Of a stretch of 19,020 nucleotides of DNA, positions 1 to 7,521 are shown piece after piece. This stretch comes from SIG701 sp045123975 (GTDB taxonomy: Bacteria; Bacillota; Clostridia; Oscillospirales; CAG-272). Made by a program: the position numbers and the translations under genes. The stretch spans positions 1-19,020 of the forward strand of contig JBGVKV010000128.1 of the NCBI GenBank assembly GCA_045123975.1, read 5' to 3'. Below the pieces are notes generated by a model, which saw only the letters and a program-made list of their open reading frames with translations, was not told the DNA's origin and ran no database searches. Every line of letters starts with the position of its first letter. The first letter of the stretch is position 1.

Positions 1-510
1 CGCCAGCGGGCACACGGAGGTTTTCGATATATCCGTGATCTCAAACAGTTCGGGATGGAGCTTGTTGCCCGTGCCCATGGAGGAGATCACGGGAACGCCC
101 GCCGTTTTGGCCCGGGCGATGATTTCCAGCTTGGCGGATACGGTATCGATGGCGTCCGCCACGTAGGACAGCCCCTCAAAGGGGATTTGATCCGCCACCT
201 CGGGAAGATAGAATAAATCATACGTTTCCACCCGGCATTCCGGTGCCACCAGGCGGATCCGCTCTCTCGCGGCGTCGGTTTTCCGCATGCCCACCGTGTC
301 GGCGGTGGCAAACAGCTGCCGATTCAGATTGGAGGGAGCGATCTCATCCCCGTCGATGAGCAACAGGGAACCAACCCCGGCACGGGCCAGGGCTTCCGCA
401 ATATAACTGCCCACACCGCCCAGACCGAATACGGCCACACGGGCACCGTGGAGTTTGGTCATCGCCTCCTCCCCGATCAGGGCAAGAGTGCGGGAATGTA
501 TGTTTTCCAT
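1..510 (-). CDS. tcdA: tRNA threonylcarbamoyladenosine dehydratase (TcdA/CsdL family), 3' end cut by window
   Basis: An E1-like (ThiF/MoeB/HesA fold) enzyme that, by family, uses ATP to cyclise t6A37 of ANN-decoding tRNAs to ct6A. The visible 170 residues show the opening MENIHSRTLALIGEEAM, the nucleotide-binding loop GLGGVGSY (residues 29-36), DGDEI (53-57), NLNRQ (61-65), DAIDT (119-123) and SSMGTGNK (143-150). It then reads KTSVCPLA into the window edge, so the C-terminal third is missing. The start at 510 has AGAAAGGA about 7 nt upstream. It is the last visible gene of the minus-strand run, 109 bases after the mnmA stop, with a dispersed hairpin repeat in the gap. General ThiF-family enzymes for sulfur carriers are the alternative, but the N-terminal pattern favours TcdA. 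Confidence 0.9.
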   Translation of the reverse strand, partial: MENIHSRTLALIGEEAMTKLHGARVAVFGLGGVGSYIAEALARAGVGSLLLIDGDEIAPSNLNRQLFATADTVGMRKTDAARERIRLVAPECRVETYDLFYLPEVADQIPFEGLSYVADAIDTVSAKLEIIARAKTAGVPVISSMGTGNKLHPELFEITDISKTSVCPLA

Positions 511-540
511 AGTCGATCCTTTCTTGTGGGGGAGTGGAAA

Positions 541-593
541 AAGTTTTCGTCCACCTTTTTCAAAAGGTGGCGGGGTTCGGGCGAGCAGCCCGA
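541..593. repeat. Dispersed hairpin repeat, copy 1
   Basis: Sequence beginning AAGTTTTCGTCCACCTTTTT and containing two dyads, CCACCTTTT/AAAAGGTGG (551-570) and CGGGC/GCCCG (578-591). The same arrangement recurs in the same orientation at 16185-16236 with substitutions in loops and stems. It sits between the mnmA stop and the tcdA start. On the minus strand the first hairpin could act as a weak terminator or attenuator, because it is followed by a short T run. Confidence 0.75.
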
Positions 594-619
594 AATATAT
601 ATGGCGATTTATCCACAAA

Positions 620-1657
620 TCACACAATCAATCCCCCCGCTACTACGGCGTCGCCGTCGTAGAGCACGAGGGACTGCCCCGGCGAGGGTGCCCGTGCGGG
701 CTCGTCCAGATCCACCCGCAGTCGATCGCCGTCCATAACGGCGGTGCAGGGGAATTCCGCTCTTGCGTAGCGCAGTTTCACGCTGAGCCGTCGGGGACTG
801 TCTAAATCCCCCGGGGCGGCGGCCATATACCGCACGTCCTCGGCGTACACGGTCTTCCCGTAGGGATCCTCCGGGGATATGGTCACCCGGTTGCGTTCCG
901 CATCCCGTGCGGTGACAAACATATGCCGACCGAGGGCGATGCCCAAGCCCCGCCGCTGACCGACGGTGTAGCATGCCTGGTTTTTGGACGGGCCCAGCAC
1001 CCGTCCTTCTTCATCGATAAACTGACCGGGGGTCAGATCCATCCCCGTCTCGGCGAGGAACTTCGTGTAATCCCCGTGGGGGATGAAGCAGATATCCTGG
1101 GAATCCTTGGTCTTGGCACCGGGAATGCCGGCGGCCTCTGCCATCTGCCGCACCTGCTCTTTCGTATATTCCCCGAGAGGGAATACCAGACGGGACAGCG
1201 CTTCCTGGGGCAGCTGCCACAGCATATAGCTTTGATCCTTCAGAGGATCCGCCGCCTTGGCCACCGCAATGCGGGATCCGCATCGGATCAGGCGGGCGTA
1301 GTGGCCGGTGGCGGCATAAGCGCAATCCGTCTCATCGGCGAATTTCATCAGATAGGGGAACTTGATCATCCGATTGCAGATCACGCAGGGATTGGGTGTC
1401 CGCCCTGCGGCGTACTCCGCCACAAAATTCGCTTTGATGGCGGCGGCAAATTCCTCGGCGATGTCCAGTACCGTCAAGGGGATAGTGAGCGATCGGCACA
1501 CCGCCTCCGCTCCTACGGAAGGGGGCGTCATGGCGGGATCGTGATGGACGAGAAAGGTGACGCCGCAGACGTCGTATCCCGCCTCCATCAAGAGCCGCGC
1601 GCTGAGACTGCTGTCCACGCCTCCGCTCATGGCGAGGGCGACTCGTTTATCCTTCAT
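620..1657 (-). CDS. mnmA: tRNA-specific 2-thiouridylase MnmA
   Basis: Transfers sulfur (relayed from a cysteine desulfurase) to C2 of U34 in tRNA-Lys, -Glu and -Gln, after adenylating the base. At 345 residues it is of normal family length. It shows the PP-loop SGGVDSS (residues 11-17), GRTPNP, then the nucleophilic Cys94 in CVICN, GHYAR (118-122), and the second active-site cysteine Cys190 in DSQDICF. The start is placed at 1657 because GGAG lies 5 nt upstream and the protein then begins MKDKRVALAMSGG. A start at 1678 would add seven residues and run into the preceding gene. The RBS overlaps the stop region of the phosphoesterase gene (stop at 1668-1670), implying translational coupling. U34 modification by MnmA and MnmE converges on the same base. 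Confidence 0.96.
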   Translation of the reverse strand: MKDKRVALAMSGGVDSSLSARLLMEAGYDVCGVTFLVHHDPAMTPPSVGAEAVCRSLTIPLTVLDIAEEFAAAIKANFVAEYAAGRTPNPCVICNRMIKFPYLMKFADETDCAYAATGHYARLIRCGSRIAVAKAADPLKDQSYMLWQLPQEALSRLVFPLGEYTKEQVRQMAEAAGIPGAKTKDSQDICFIPHGDYTKFLAETGMDLTPGQFIDEEGRVLGPSKNQACYTVGQRRGLGIALGRHMFVTARDAERNRVTISPEDPYGKTVYAEDVRYMAAAPGDLDSPRRLSVKLRYARAEFPCTAVMDGDRLRVDLDEPARAPSPGQSLVLYDGDAVVAGGLIV

Positions 1658-1667
1658 GTTCACTCCG

Positions 1668-2195
1668 TCAAAGGGCACCGCGGATTATGCTGTCCTCGGT
1701 GAGGATCAGATAACCGTGGGCGCTGTTTTCCTTGGGGATGGATACGGATCCCGGATTCAGACAGCGGATCTTTCCGCCGGGAATTTCCCGCATCTCATCC
1801 ATAGGCACATGGGTGTGTCCGGAGAGGAGAATATCTCCATCGGTGAGAGGCGGCGGATTGTCCGGGCCGAACTTGTGGCCGTGGGTAGCGTAAATCACCC
1901 GATCGCCCAGGGCGATGACGGCATAGTCCGCCATTACGGGGAAGGGGAGCACCATCTGATCCACCTCGGCCTCGCAGTTTCCGCGGACGCAGAGGATCTT
2001 ATCCTTATAGGGGGACAGCAGGGCGATCACCTGCTTGGGGGCGTAGCCCTCAGGCAGATCGTTGCGGGGGCCGTGATAGAGTACGTCGCCCAGCAAGAGA
2101 AGCCGATCGGCGCCGGAGGCATCGAAGGCGGCGAGCATTTTTTCGCACCAAAGAGCGGAGCCGTGAATGTCGGATGCAACAAATACAGATTTCAT
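1668..2195 (-). CDS. YfcE/MJ0936-type metallophosphoesterase
   Basis: A 175-residue calcineurin-like phosphoesterase; relatives hydrolyse small phosphodiesters with a two-metal centre, but the physiological substrate is generally unknown. All metal-ligand motifs are visible: SDIHG (residues 8-12), GDVLYHGPRN (36-45), RGNCE (71-75), THGH (104-107), GHTHVP (126-131) and NPGSVSIPK (147-155). The start at 2195 (MKSVFVASDIHG) has AAGGA about 9 nt upstream. It lies between mnmE (22-base gap) and mnmA (10-base gap), inside a tRNA-modification run. Whether it acts on tRNA or on a nucleotide by-product cannot be told from sequence. The symbol yfcE is used only for family. Confidence 0.92.
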   Translation of the reverse strand: MKSVFVASDIHGSALWCEKMLAAFDASGADRLLLLGDVLYHGPRNDLPEGYAPKQVIALLSPYKDKILCVRGNCEAEVDQMVLPFPVMADYAVIALGDRVIYATHGHKFGPDNPPPLTDGDILLSGHTHVPMDEMREIPGGKIRCLNPGSVSIPKENSAHGYLILTEDSIIRGAL

Positions 2196-2217
2196 GTATG
2201 AATTCCTTATCAAAAAA

Positions 2218-3606
2218 TTATTTTCCCACACAGAAGCGGGCAAAAATGCCGGCGATGATGTCCTCGTCCACGGCGCGGCCGTCCACGCCGCGAATCTCAG
2301 CCAGAGCGCTTTCGCATACGGTGCAAACCGCGTCCAAGGGATCGCCCATGGTAAGGCCGCACAGCGCGTCGCTGAGCAGATCGTAGGCAAGGGTGAGGGA
2401 GGACTCCTGACGGGCGTCCCAGATCACGGCGTCGTGTTCCGTGTCCAGCTTGTCCGTGCCGGCGATCTCGGCGATCACCCGGCGCAATTCCTCCATGCCG
2501 TCCCCGGTTTTGGCGGAGAGGGAGATCGTATAATCGGCACGGGTAGTGAAGGCTTCCGCTTCCTCTGCCGAGAGGGCGCAGCCCGTGTCGGATTTATTGA
2601 AGATTACTACGGTAGGCACGGCCAGAGCGCACACCTCCTCGAAGAGGGCGGTGCAGTCGGCACGCAAAGGAGCGCCCGCATCCAAAACGAAGAGCACAAG
2701 AGAGGCGCCGGCCAGCTTGTCCTTGGCCCGCTGTACGCCGATCTGTTCCACGGCATCACTGCCTTCGCGAATGCCGGCGGTGTCATACAGAAGCAGGGTA
2801 ACGCCGCCGATGTCCGCCGAGGCGGAGAGCACGTCTCTCGTGGTACCGGGGATGTCGGTGACGATGGCTTCCTCCCGGCCCAGCAGAGCGTTGTAGAGAG
2901 AGCTTTTGCCGCTGTTGGGCAATCCCGCAATGACGGTGGGAATGCCTTCGGCAATGGCCTGTCCCGTTTTATACGTGCGCCGCAGAGCGTCGATATCCGC
3001 CCGGGCGGTTTGTACGGTAGTAAGAATCTGCCTCTCCCCCTCGTCGCCCACGTCCTCCTCGGGGTAATCGATGGCGGCGTAGAGGGCCGAGAGCACCTCG
3101 GTCAGAGCGGTGGCGATCCTGTCCAGCGCACGGGATACGTTGCCCCGTGCGGCACCGGAGGCCAGTGCCCGGCGGCTTTCCGTGTCCGCGTCGATGAGCA
3201 GACCGATGGCCTGGGCTTCGCTGAGAGTCATTTTTCCGTTCACAAAGGCACGGCGGGTGAAATCCCCCGGGCCTGCGGGTACGGCACCCGCCGCAAAGGC
3301 CGCCGCCAGGGTGGCCCGGGTCACGGCGGTACCGCCGTGGCAGGTGATCTCTGCCACGTCCTCCCCCGTAAAGGAGGCAGGAGCACGGTAGAGAATGGCC
3401 AGGCCCGTGTCGATCGCATCACCCGTTTTGGGGTGACAGATGGTGCCGAAGACAGCCCGACGGGATTCTCTTTCGGTCAGCGGTGCGCCCGCCATGGGGC
3501 GGAACATAGCCGATGCCACGGATACGGCATCCTCACCGCTTATGCGGATCAGTGCCACGCCGCCCTTGCCGGGCGGGGTGGATACGGCAGCAATGGTTTC
3601 AAACAT
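2218..3606 (-). CDS. mnmE: tRNA uridine-5-carboxymethylaminomethyl modification GTPase MnmE
   Basis: With MnmG, MnmE forms the (c)mnm5 side chain at U34 of several tRNAs, using GTP, a folate one-carbon unit and FAD. At 462 residues it is standard length. The N-terminal folate-binding domain starts MFETIAAVSTPPGKGGVALI, a helical domain follows, and the inserted G domain has P-loop GLPNSGKSS (228-236), PGTTRD (253-258), DTAG (275-278), NKSD (337-340) and SAK (364-366). The C-terminal catalytic signature CVGK closes the protein, with Cys459. The start at 3606 is preceded by AGGGAG. It follows the serine dehydratase stop by 17 bases and precedes the phosphoesterase by 22, so it sits mid-operon. 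The partner gene mnmG is not in this window. Confidence 0.97.
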   Translation of the reverse strand: MFETIAAVSTPPGKGGVALIRISGEDAVSVASAMFRPMAGAPLTERESRRAVFGTICHPKTGDAIDTGLAILYRAPASFTGEDVAEITCHGGTAVTRATLAAAFAAGAVPAGPGDFTRRAFVNGKMTLSEAQAIGLLIDADTESRRALASGAARGNVSRALDRIATALTEVLSALYAAIDYPEEDVGDEGERQILTTVQTARADIDALRRTYKTGQAIAEGIPTVIAGLPNSGKSSLYNALLGREEAIVTDIPGTTRDVLSASADIGGVTLLLYDTAGIREGSDAVEQIGVQRAKDKLAGASLVLFVLDAGAPLRADCTALFEEVCALAVPTVVIFNKSDTGCALSAEEAEAFTTRADYTISLSAKTGDGMEELRRVIAEIAGTDKLDTEHDAVIWDARQESSLTLAYDLLSDALCGLTMGDPLDAVCTVCESALAEIRGVDGRAVDEDIIAGIFARFCVGK

Positions 3607-3623
3607 AGGGAACTCCCTTTTTA

Positions 3624-4835
3624 TCAGTCTTGAGTGGGACGGTACAGCTTGGCCAGACCGCCCTCGGAGGTTTCGCGGTATACGTGGGACAGATCCCGTC
3701 CCGTCTGGTACATGGTTTTCACGATGAGATCAAAGGAGATCTTGCGGCTGTGGGAGAGGAAGTTGGCCAGGCTCATGGCGTTGATGGCGCGCATAGCGGC
3801 CACGGCGTTCCGCTCGATGCAGGGGATCTGCACCAACCCGCACACGGGATCACAGGTCAGACCCAGATGATGCTCCAGGGCGATCTCCGCCGCGTATTCG
3901 ATCTGATCGATACCCATGCCGTACAATTCCGCCAGAGCGGTGGCGGCCATGGAGCAGGCGGTACCAACCTCTGCCTGGCATCCGCATTCCGCTCCGCTGA
4001 TGGAGGCGTTGCGGGCTACAATGGCACCCACCAGGCCTGCCGCTGCCAGAGCACGGATCACGTCGTTGTCCGTAAAGCCGTTTTTCTCCTGCATATATTT
4101 CAGCACGGCGGGAACCACGCCGCAGGCACCGCAGGTGGGTGCCGTGACGATCAGCCCGCAGTCCGCGTTCTGCTCGCTGACCGCGAAGGCGTAGGCGCAC
4201 ACGATGCGGTTCTCCCTGGTCTGGGGGCTCTCGTCGATGTGCCGCTGGTTAAACAGATACTGTGCCTTTCGCTCCACGCCCAGTCCGCCGGGCAGGGTAC
4301 CCGTGTGGGTCAGGCCCTCACGGATAGCGGCGCTCATGGTTTGCCACACGTTCCCAAGGAAGTCGGGGAAATCCTTGTCCTCGTGGGCGAATACGTAATC
4401 GGAGAGGCGGATGCCCTCTTTCTTACAGAGAGCGGCAATGGATGTGAAATCGTTCTCGGGATAGACTTCTTCCTCTGCCGGAGCCACCGGATCGCCCTCG
4501 AAGCGGATCTCACCGCCGCCGATGGACAACACCCGTGCCCGCGCGATCTCGCACTGGCCCCGATAGGCGATCAGATCCATGGTGTTGGGATGGGGCAGGG
4601 GAATATCGTCGGTGACGAAACGGATTTCGGTGGGAATGGGGGCAAAGGTTTCCCTGAGGGCCCGATCGGTGCCGTGACCTTCGCCGGTCTTGGCAAGGGA
4701 TCCGTACAGGATTACCTCCATACGGTCTGCCGTGGGGTTTTCCTCACGGAAACGCTTGGCGGCGTATACCGGCCCCATGGTGTGGGAACTGGAGGGTCCC
4801 CGTCCGGTTTTATATATGTTCTTGATCGATTGCAT
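3624..4835 (-). CDS. sdaA: L-serine ammonia-lyase (iron-sulfur-dependent, single-chain type)
   Basis: Deaminates L-serine to pyruvate and ammonia using an oxygen-labile [4Fe-4S] cluster. The 403 residues contain both the beta domain (residues 1-130, opening MQSIKNIYKTGRGPSSSHT) and the catalytic alpha domain. The latter has TAPTCGACG (231-239), SGAECGCQ (280-287) and CDPVCGLVQIPCIERN (328-343). Cys286, Cys328 and Cys339 have the spacing expected of the cluster ligands. The start at 4835 is chosen over 4856 because GGGAGGA lies 5 nt upstream and the protein then starts at the conserved end. It is the first gene of the minus-strand run and carries a clear promoter. Its link to tRNA modification may be only positional. 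The two-subunit SdaAA/SdaAB form is excluded because both halves are fused. Confidence 0.95.
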   Translation of the reverse strand: MQSIKNIYKTGRGPSSSHTMGPVYAAKRFREENPTADRMEVILYGSLAKTGEGHGTDRALRETFAPIPTEIRFVTDDIPLPHPNTMDLIAYRGQCEIARARVLSIGGGEIRFEGDPVAPAEEEVYPENDFTSIAALCKKEGIRLSDYVFAHEDKDFPDFLGNVWQTMSAAIREGLTHTGTLPGGLGVERKAQYLFNQRHIDESPQTRENRIVCAYAFAVSEQNADCGLIVTAPTCGACGVVPAVLKYMQEKNGFTDNDVIRALAAAGLVGAIVARNASISGAECGCQAEVGTACSMAATALAELYGMGIDQIEYAAEIALEHHLGLTCDPVCGLVQIPCIERNAVAAMRAINAMSLANFLSHSRKISFDLIVKTMYQTGRDLSHVYRETSEGGLAKLYRPTQD

Positions 4836-4872
4836 AACGTCCTCCCGAAGCGGCAATTTTCAACTATAATTT

Positions 4873-4901
4873 ACTATACCATATTGTGGAATCGAAATCA
4901 A
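4873..4901 (-). promoter_or_regulatory. Sigma-A-type promoter for the sdaA-mnmE-mnmA run
   Basis: On the minus strand, -35 TTGATT (4896-4901), a 17-bp spacer and -10 TATAGT (4873-4878) lie about 38 bases upstream of the sdaA-like start. A dyad TATTGTG/CACAATA (4882-4910, 15-base centre) spans the -35 and spacer and could be an operator. Confidence 0.7.
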
Positions 4902-4928
4902 TTCACAATAGGATTTTCGCGTACCGTA

Positions 4929-4957
4929 TTGCTATAAATAAGCACTTTTGATATAAT
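4929..4957 (+). promoter_or_regulatory. Orphan sigma-A-type promoter facing the end of the ybaK-like gene
   Basis: -35 TTGCTA (4929-4934), a 17-bp spacer and a perfect -10 TATAAT (4952-4957) on the plus strand. GGGGGAG (4961-4967) and a TTG start (4974-4976) follow, but the reading frame then runs antisense through the deacylase gene. No recognisable plus-strand product exists. Confidence 0.6.
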
Positions 4958-4994
4958 GAAGGGGGAGTGAGCTTTGGCAAAAATTGCAGGCCGG

Positions 4995-5471
4995 TTACCC
5001 CCGTATCAGATCGGCTACTGTGGCTCCCACAAAGGCTGTCAGATCCTCGGGAGAGAGGCACAACTGCAGCCCTCTTTGTCCCCCGCTGACGTAGATTTTA
5101 TCGTACAGAATGGACGTTTCGTCCAAAAAGGTGGGATACTTTTTCTTCATGCCCACGGGGGAGCATCCGCCGCGGATATATCCCGTCACGGAGAGCATGT
5201 CCTTCACGTGGATCATCTCCACGCTTTTTTCCCCGGCGGCCGCGGCGCATTTCTTCAGATCCAATTCTTCCGCCACGGGGATGCAGAACACAAAGTACCC
5301 GCCCCGGGATCCCTTGGTGACCAGGGTTTTGAACATACAGCCCGGATCCTCGATCCCGAGAATTTCCGCGGTGTGCACACCGCTCAGATCGTCCTCATCT
5401 ACGGGATATGTTTCCGCGGTGAAGGGGATCCCCTGCTCCTCCAGCAGCCGCATGGCATTGGTTTTTGTCAT
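4995..5471 (-). CDS. ybaK: YbaK/EbsC-type Cys-tRNA(Pro)/aminoacyl-tRNA deacylase
   Basis: A freestanding trans-editing domain; the family hydrolyses mischarged Cys-tRNA(Pro) or related aminoacyl-tRNAs. The 158 residues open MTKTNAMRLLEEQGIPF, then show HTAEILGI (33-40), MFKTLV with the conserved Lys48, FVFCIPVAEELD (60-71), and the GGCSPVGMKK segment (101-110) typical of this subfamily. The start at 5469-5471 has GAGG about 8 nt upstream. Starts further upstream would add a poorly conserved leader running through the promoter. It is monocistronic between a good promoter and the sdaA promoter region, about 160 bases from the next minus-strand gene. Substrate specificity is inferred from the family only. 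Confidence 0.93.
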   Translation of the reverse strand: MTKTNAMRLLEEQGIPFTAETYPVDEDDLSGVHTAEILGIEDPGCMFKTLVTKGSRGGYFVFCIPVAEELDLKKCAAAAGEKSVEMIHVKDMLSVTGYIRGGCSPVGMKKKYPTFLDETSILYDKIYVSGGQRGLQLCLSPEDLTAFVGATVADLIRG

Positions 5472-5501
5472 ATTTATCGCCTCGATTTTCGTATTACGTA
5501 T

Positions 5502-5530
5502 ATTATACGGCAAACGGGATGGGAATACAA
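5502..5530 (-). promoter_or_regulatory. Sigma-A-type promoter for the ybaK-like gene
   Basis: Minus-strand -35 TTGTAT (5525-5530), 17-bp spacer, -10 TATAAT (5502-5507), about 31 bases upstream of the start codon. A perfect 9-bp dyad (5527-5535 with 5539-5547) overlaps the -35 hexamer. Confidence 0.75.
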
Positions 5531-5570
5531 TCCCCGCAGGGGATTGTGGCTGCAAAAAAATTTGCAATCC
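5527..5570. other. Overlapping alternative hairpins in the divergent ybaK / transporter intergenic region
   Basis: ACAATCCCC (5527-5535) pairs perfectly with GGGGATTGT (5539-5547). The second arm can instead pair, through GGAT (5541-5544) and TGCAAA (5551-5556), with TTTGCAATCC (5561-5570). The two structures exclude each other. Read on the plus strand they would lie in a leader of the transporter operon if its promoter is upstream. No confident plus-strand promoter was seen between 5548 and 5656. Confidence 0.45.
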
Positions 5571-5656
5571 AATGAAACAAACGGGTGGAAAATCCGTCCA
5601 ATAGAGCATAAGGATATCTATGCCCGTTTTCTATCTTGTCAAAGAAAGAGTAAGTT

Positions 5657-6577
5657 ATGCCGAAAACAAAAGTAAGAAACGACCGCAAGGCGGAGGAGCG
5701 CCGCTGTCGGGATAAGGCGCGCCTCAGGGAAATGCGAAGGACCCGGTGGTTCTTCATGCCCAGCCTTATCGGCGTCAGCGTGTTTTTCCTGATCCCCTTT
5801 TTCGTGGTGATCTACTACAGCATGGTGGACAATCCCGTGTCCGGCAATTTTGTGGGACTGTCCAACTTCATCGCCCTGCTCAAAAATATGGCCTTCCGCC
5901 GGGCGGCACTCAATACGGCCACATTCTCTTTGATCGCCGTGCCTCTGGCGGTGATCCTACCCCTTCTCATCGCCATTCTTCTGATGCAGAAGCTTCCCAT
6001 GAAGAGCTTGTTCCGCACGGTGCTGATCAGTCCTCTGATGGTGCCCATCGCTTCCATCGTCCTCATCTGGGAGGTGCTCTTCCATAACAACGGCGTGGTC
6101 AACGAGTGGATCATCAGCCTGGGCGGCACCGCTATCGACTGGTTCAAAAGCGATTTCAGCCAGTTCACCATCGTGCTTCTCTATCTTTGGAAGAACGTGG
6201 GATACAACATGATCCTCTTTATGGCGGCACTGGCAGGCATTCCGAAGGATATCACGGAGGCCGCCGCCCTGGACGGCGCCAGCGGGCTCCAGACCTTCTT
6301 CCGCATCAAGGTGCCCTATCTGTCCTCCACCATTCTGTTCGTGACGATTTTGTCGGTGATCAACTCCTTCAAGGTGTTCCGGGAGGTGTACCTCCTCACG
6401 GGAGATTATCCCTACGATTCCCTGTACCTGCTCCAGCACTTCATGAACAATATGTTCAAGAGCCTGGATTATCAGAAGCTGTCCAGCGCGGCCATTCTGA
6501 TGGGCATCGTGATGGTACTCATCATCGGTCTCCTTTTCTGGATCGATCGGAAGCTGGGAAAGGATATCGAGGAGTGA
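5657..6577 (+). CDS. ABC sugar-type importer permease (MalF/UgpA-like)
   Basis: A 306-residue inner-membrane subunit of a CUT1-type carbohydrate ABC importer. A basic cytoplasmic N-terminus (residues 1-30) precedes about six hydrophobic segments, roughly 32-55, 87-110, 121-141, 170-192, 222-240 and 277-296. The EAA loop that docks the ATPase is intact (EAAALDGASG, 201-210, then FRIKVP, 215-220). The start at 5657 has a modest AAAGAG-type RBS. It opens a plus-strand operon, and the second permease starts five bases after its stop. No ATPase is encoded in the window, so a shared MsmX/MsmK-like ATPase elsewhere is the likely partner. Substrate unknown; glycerol-phosphate or oligosaccharide transporters look alike at this level. 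Confidence 0.92.
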   Translation: MPKTKVRNDRKAEERRCRDKARLREMRRTRWFFMPSLIGVSVFFLIPFFVVIYYSMVDNPVSGNFVGLSNFIALLKNMAFRRAALNTATFSLIAVPLAVILPLLIAILLMQKLPMKSLFRTVLISPLMVPIASIVLIWEVLFHNNGVVNEWIISLGGTAIDWFKSDFSQFTIVLLYLWKNVGYNMILFMAALAGIPKDITEAAALDGASGLQTFFRIKVPYLSSTILFVTILSVINSFKVFREVYLLTGDYPYDSLYLLQHFMNNMFKSLDYQKLSSAAILMGIVMVLIIGLLFWIDRKLGKDIEE

Positions 6578-6581
6578 CACA

Positions 6582-7487
6582 ATGAAACACAAAAAATTAC
6601 AAGGCACGGCGCGTATCATTCTTTTGGGGGCCGCTACCGTATTTCTGTGCGCCATGTCGATTCTGTTTCTGACCCCCATCGTTCTGACACTCACCAATTC
6701 CTTTATGTCCCAGACGGAGATTGCCTCCAACTACGGCAAAATCTTTGACAGCGTCACCTCCGCCGGCACCTACGTGTCCGACAAGGTGAACTTGAAGATC
6801 ATCCCCGATCTGGTCAGCTTCAGCCAGTACGAAACCGTATTGCTGAAAAGCCCGGACTATCTCTTCAAATTCTGGAATTCGGTGATTCTGGTGGTGCCTA
6901 TCGTGCTCTTCCAGACCCTGGTGGCTCTCCTGGCCGCCTACGGCTTCGCCCGATTCGATACCAAATGGCGAAACGCCATCTTCTTTACTTATATTATCCT
7001 GATGCTGATGCCCTATCAGGTCACCCTGGTGCCCAATTACCTGGTGGCCGACTGGCTGGGCATACTGGATACCCGCTGGGCCATCATTCTGCCCGGCATC
7101 TTCTCTCCCTTTGCCGTCTTCATTCTGACCAAGTTCATGCGGCGCATCCCCTCCTCGGTGATTGAGGCCGCCAAGCTGGACGGCGCCGGCGAGTGGCAGA
7201 TCTTCACAAAGATCTGCGCCCCTATGTCCGGTGGCATCGTGGCCTCCGTGGCCATCCTGGTGTACATCGACTACTGGAATATGGTAGAGCAGCCCCTGGT
7301 CCTTCTGACCGGTGAGGCGGAGGCGCTCCATCCCCTGTCCGTATTCTTGTCCAAGATCAATACGGGCGATGCGGGCGTGGCCTTCTGCGTGGCAGCTATC
7401 TATATGATCATTCCGCTTCTTATCTTCCTGTATTGCGAGGATTACCTCGTGGAGGGAGTTTCCTATTCCGGCGGCCTGAAGGGCTGA
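6582..7487 (+). CDS. ABC sugar-type importer permease (MalG/UgpE/AraQ-like)
   Basis: The second 301-residue permease of the pair. After a first transmembrane segment (about 13-36) there is an extracytoplasmic stretch of some 55 residues (42-97) before the remaining helices. That is longer than the short loop in many MalG proteins. The EAA motif is EAAKLDGAGE (195-204), followed by FTKICAPM (208-215). GAGGAG at the end of the preceding gene is the RBS, 7 nt before the ATG, so translation is probably coupled. Heterodimer formation with the first permease is expected from the family. The extended first loop could contact the unusual adaptor or binding protein encoded downstream, which is inference only. 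Confidence 0.92.
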   Translation: MKHKKLQGTARIILLGAATVFLCAMSILFLTPIVLTLTNSFMSQTEIASNYGKIFDSVTSAGTYVSDKVNLKIIPDLVSFSQYETVLLKSPDYLFKFWNSVILVVPIVLFQTLVALLAAYGFARFDTKWRNAIFFTYIILMLMPYQVTLVPNYLVADWLGILDTRWAIILPGIFSPFAVFILTKFMRRIPSSVIEAAKLDGAGEWQIFTKICAPMSGGIVASVAILVYIDYWNMVEQPLVLLTGEAEALHPLSVFLSKINTGDAGVAFCVAAIYMIIPLLIFLYCEDYLVEGVSYSGGLKG

Positions 7488-7521
7488 TTCCATACCAAGT
7501 GCTGAAAGGAAGTACCGAAAA

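Noticed and set aside
2167..3633. 488-residue plus-strand open frame opposite mnmE
   Set aside because: Antisense shadow of a gene with full MnmE motifs; its translation has no recognisable domain and it arises from GC-rich codon use.
4974..5675. 233-residue plus-strand frame starting TTG after the orphan promoter
   Set aside because: Although promoter and RBS look good, all but seven codons are antisense to the deacylase gene or intergenic and nothing protein-like is encoded. Kept only as a finding about the promoter.
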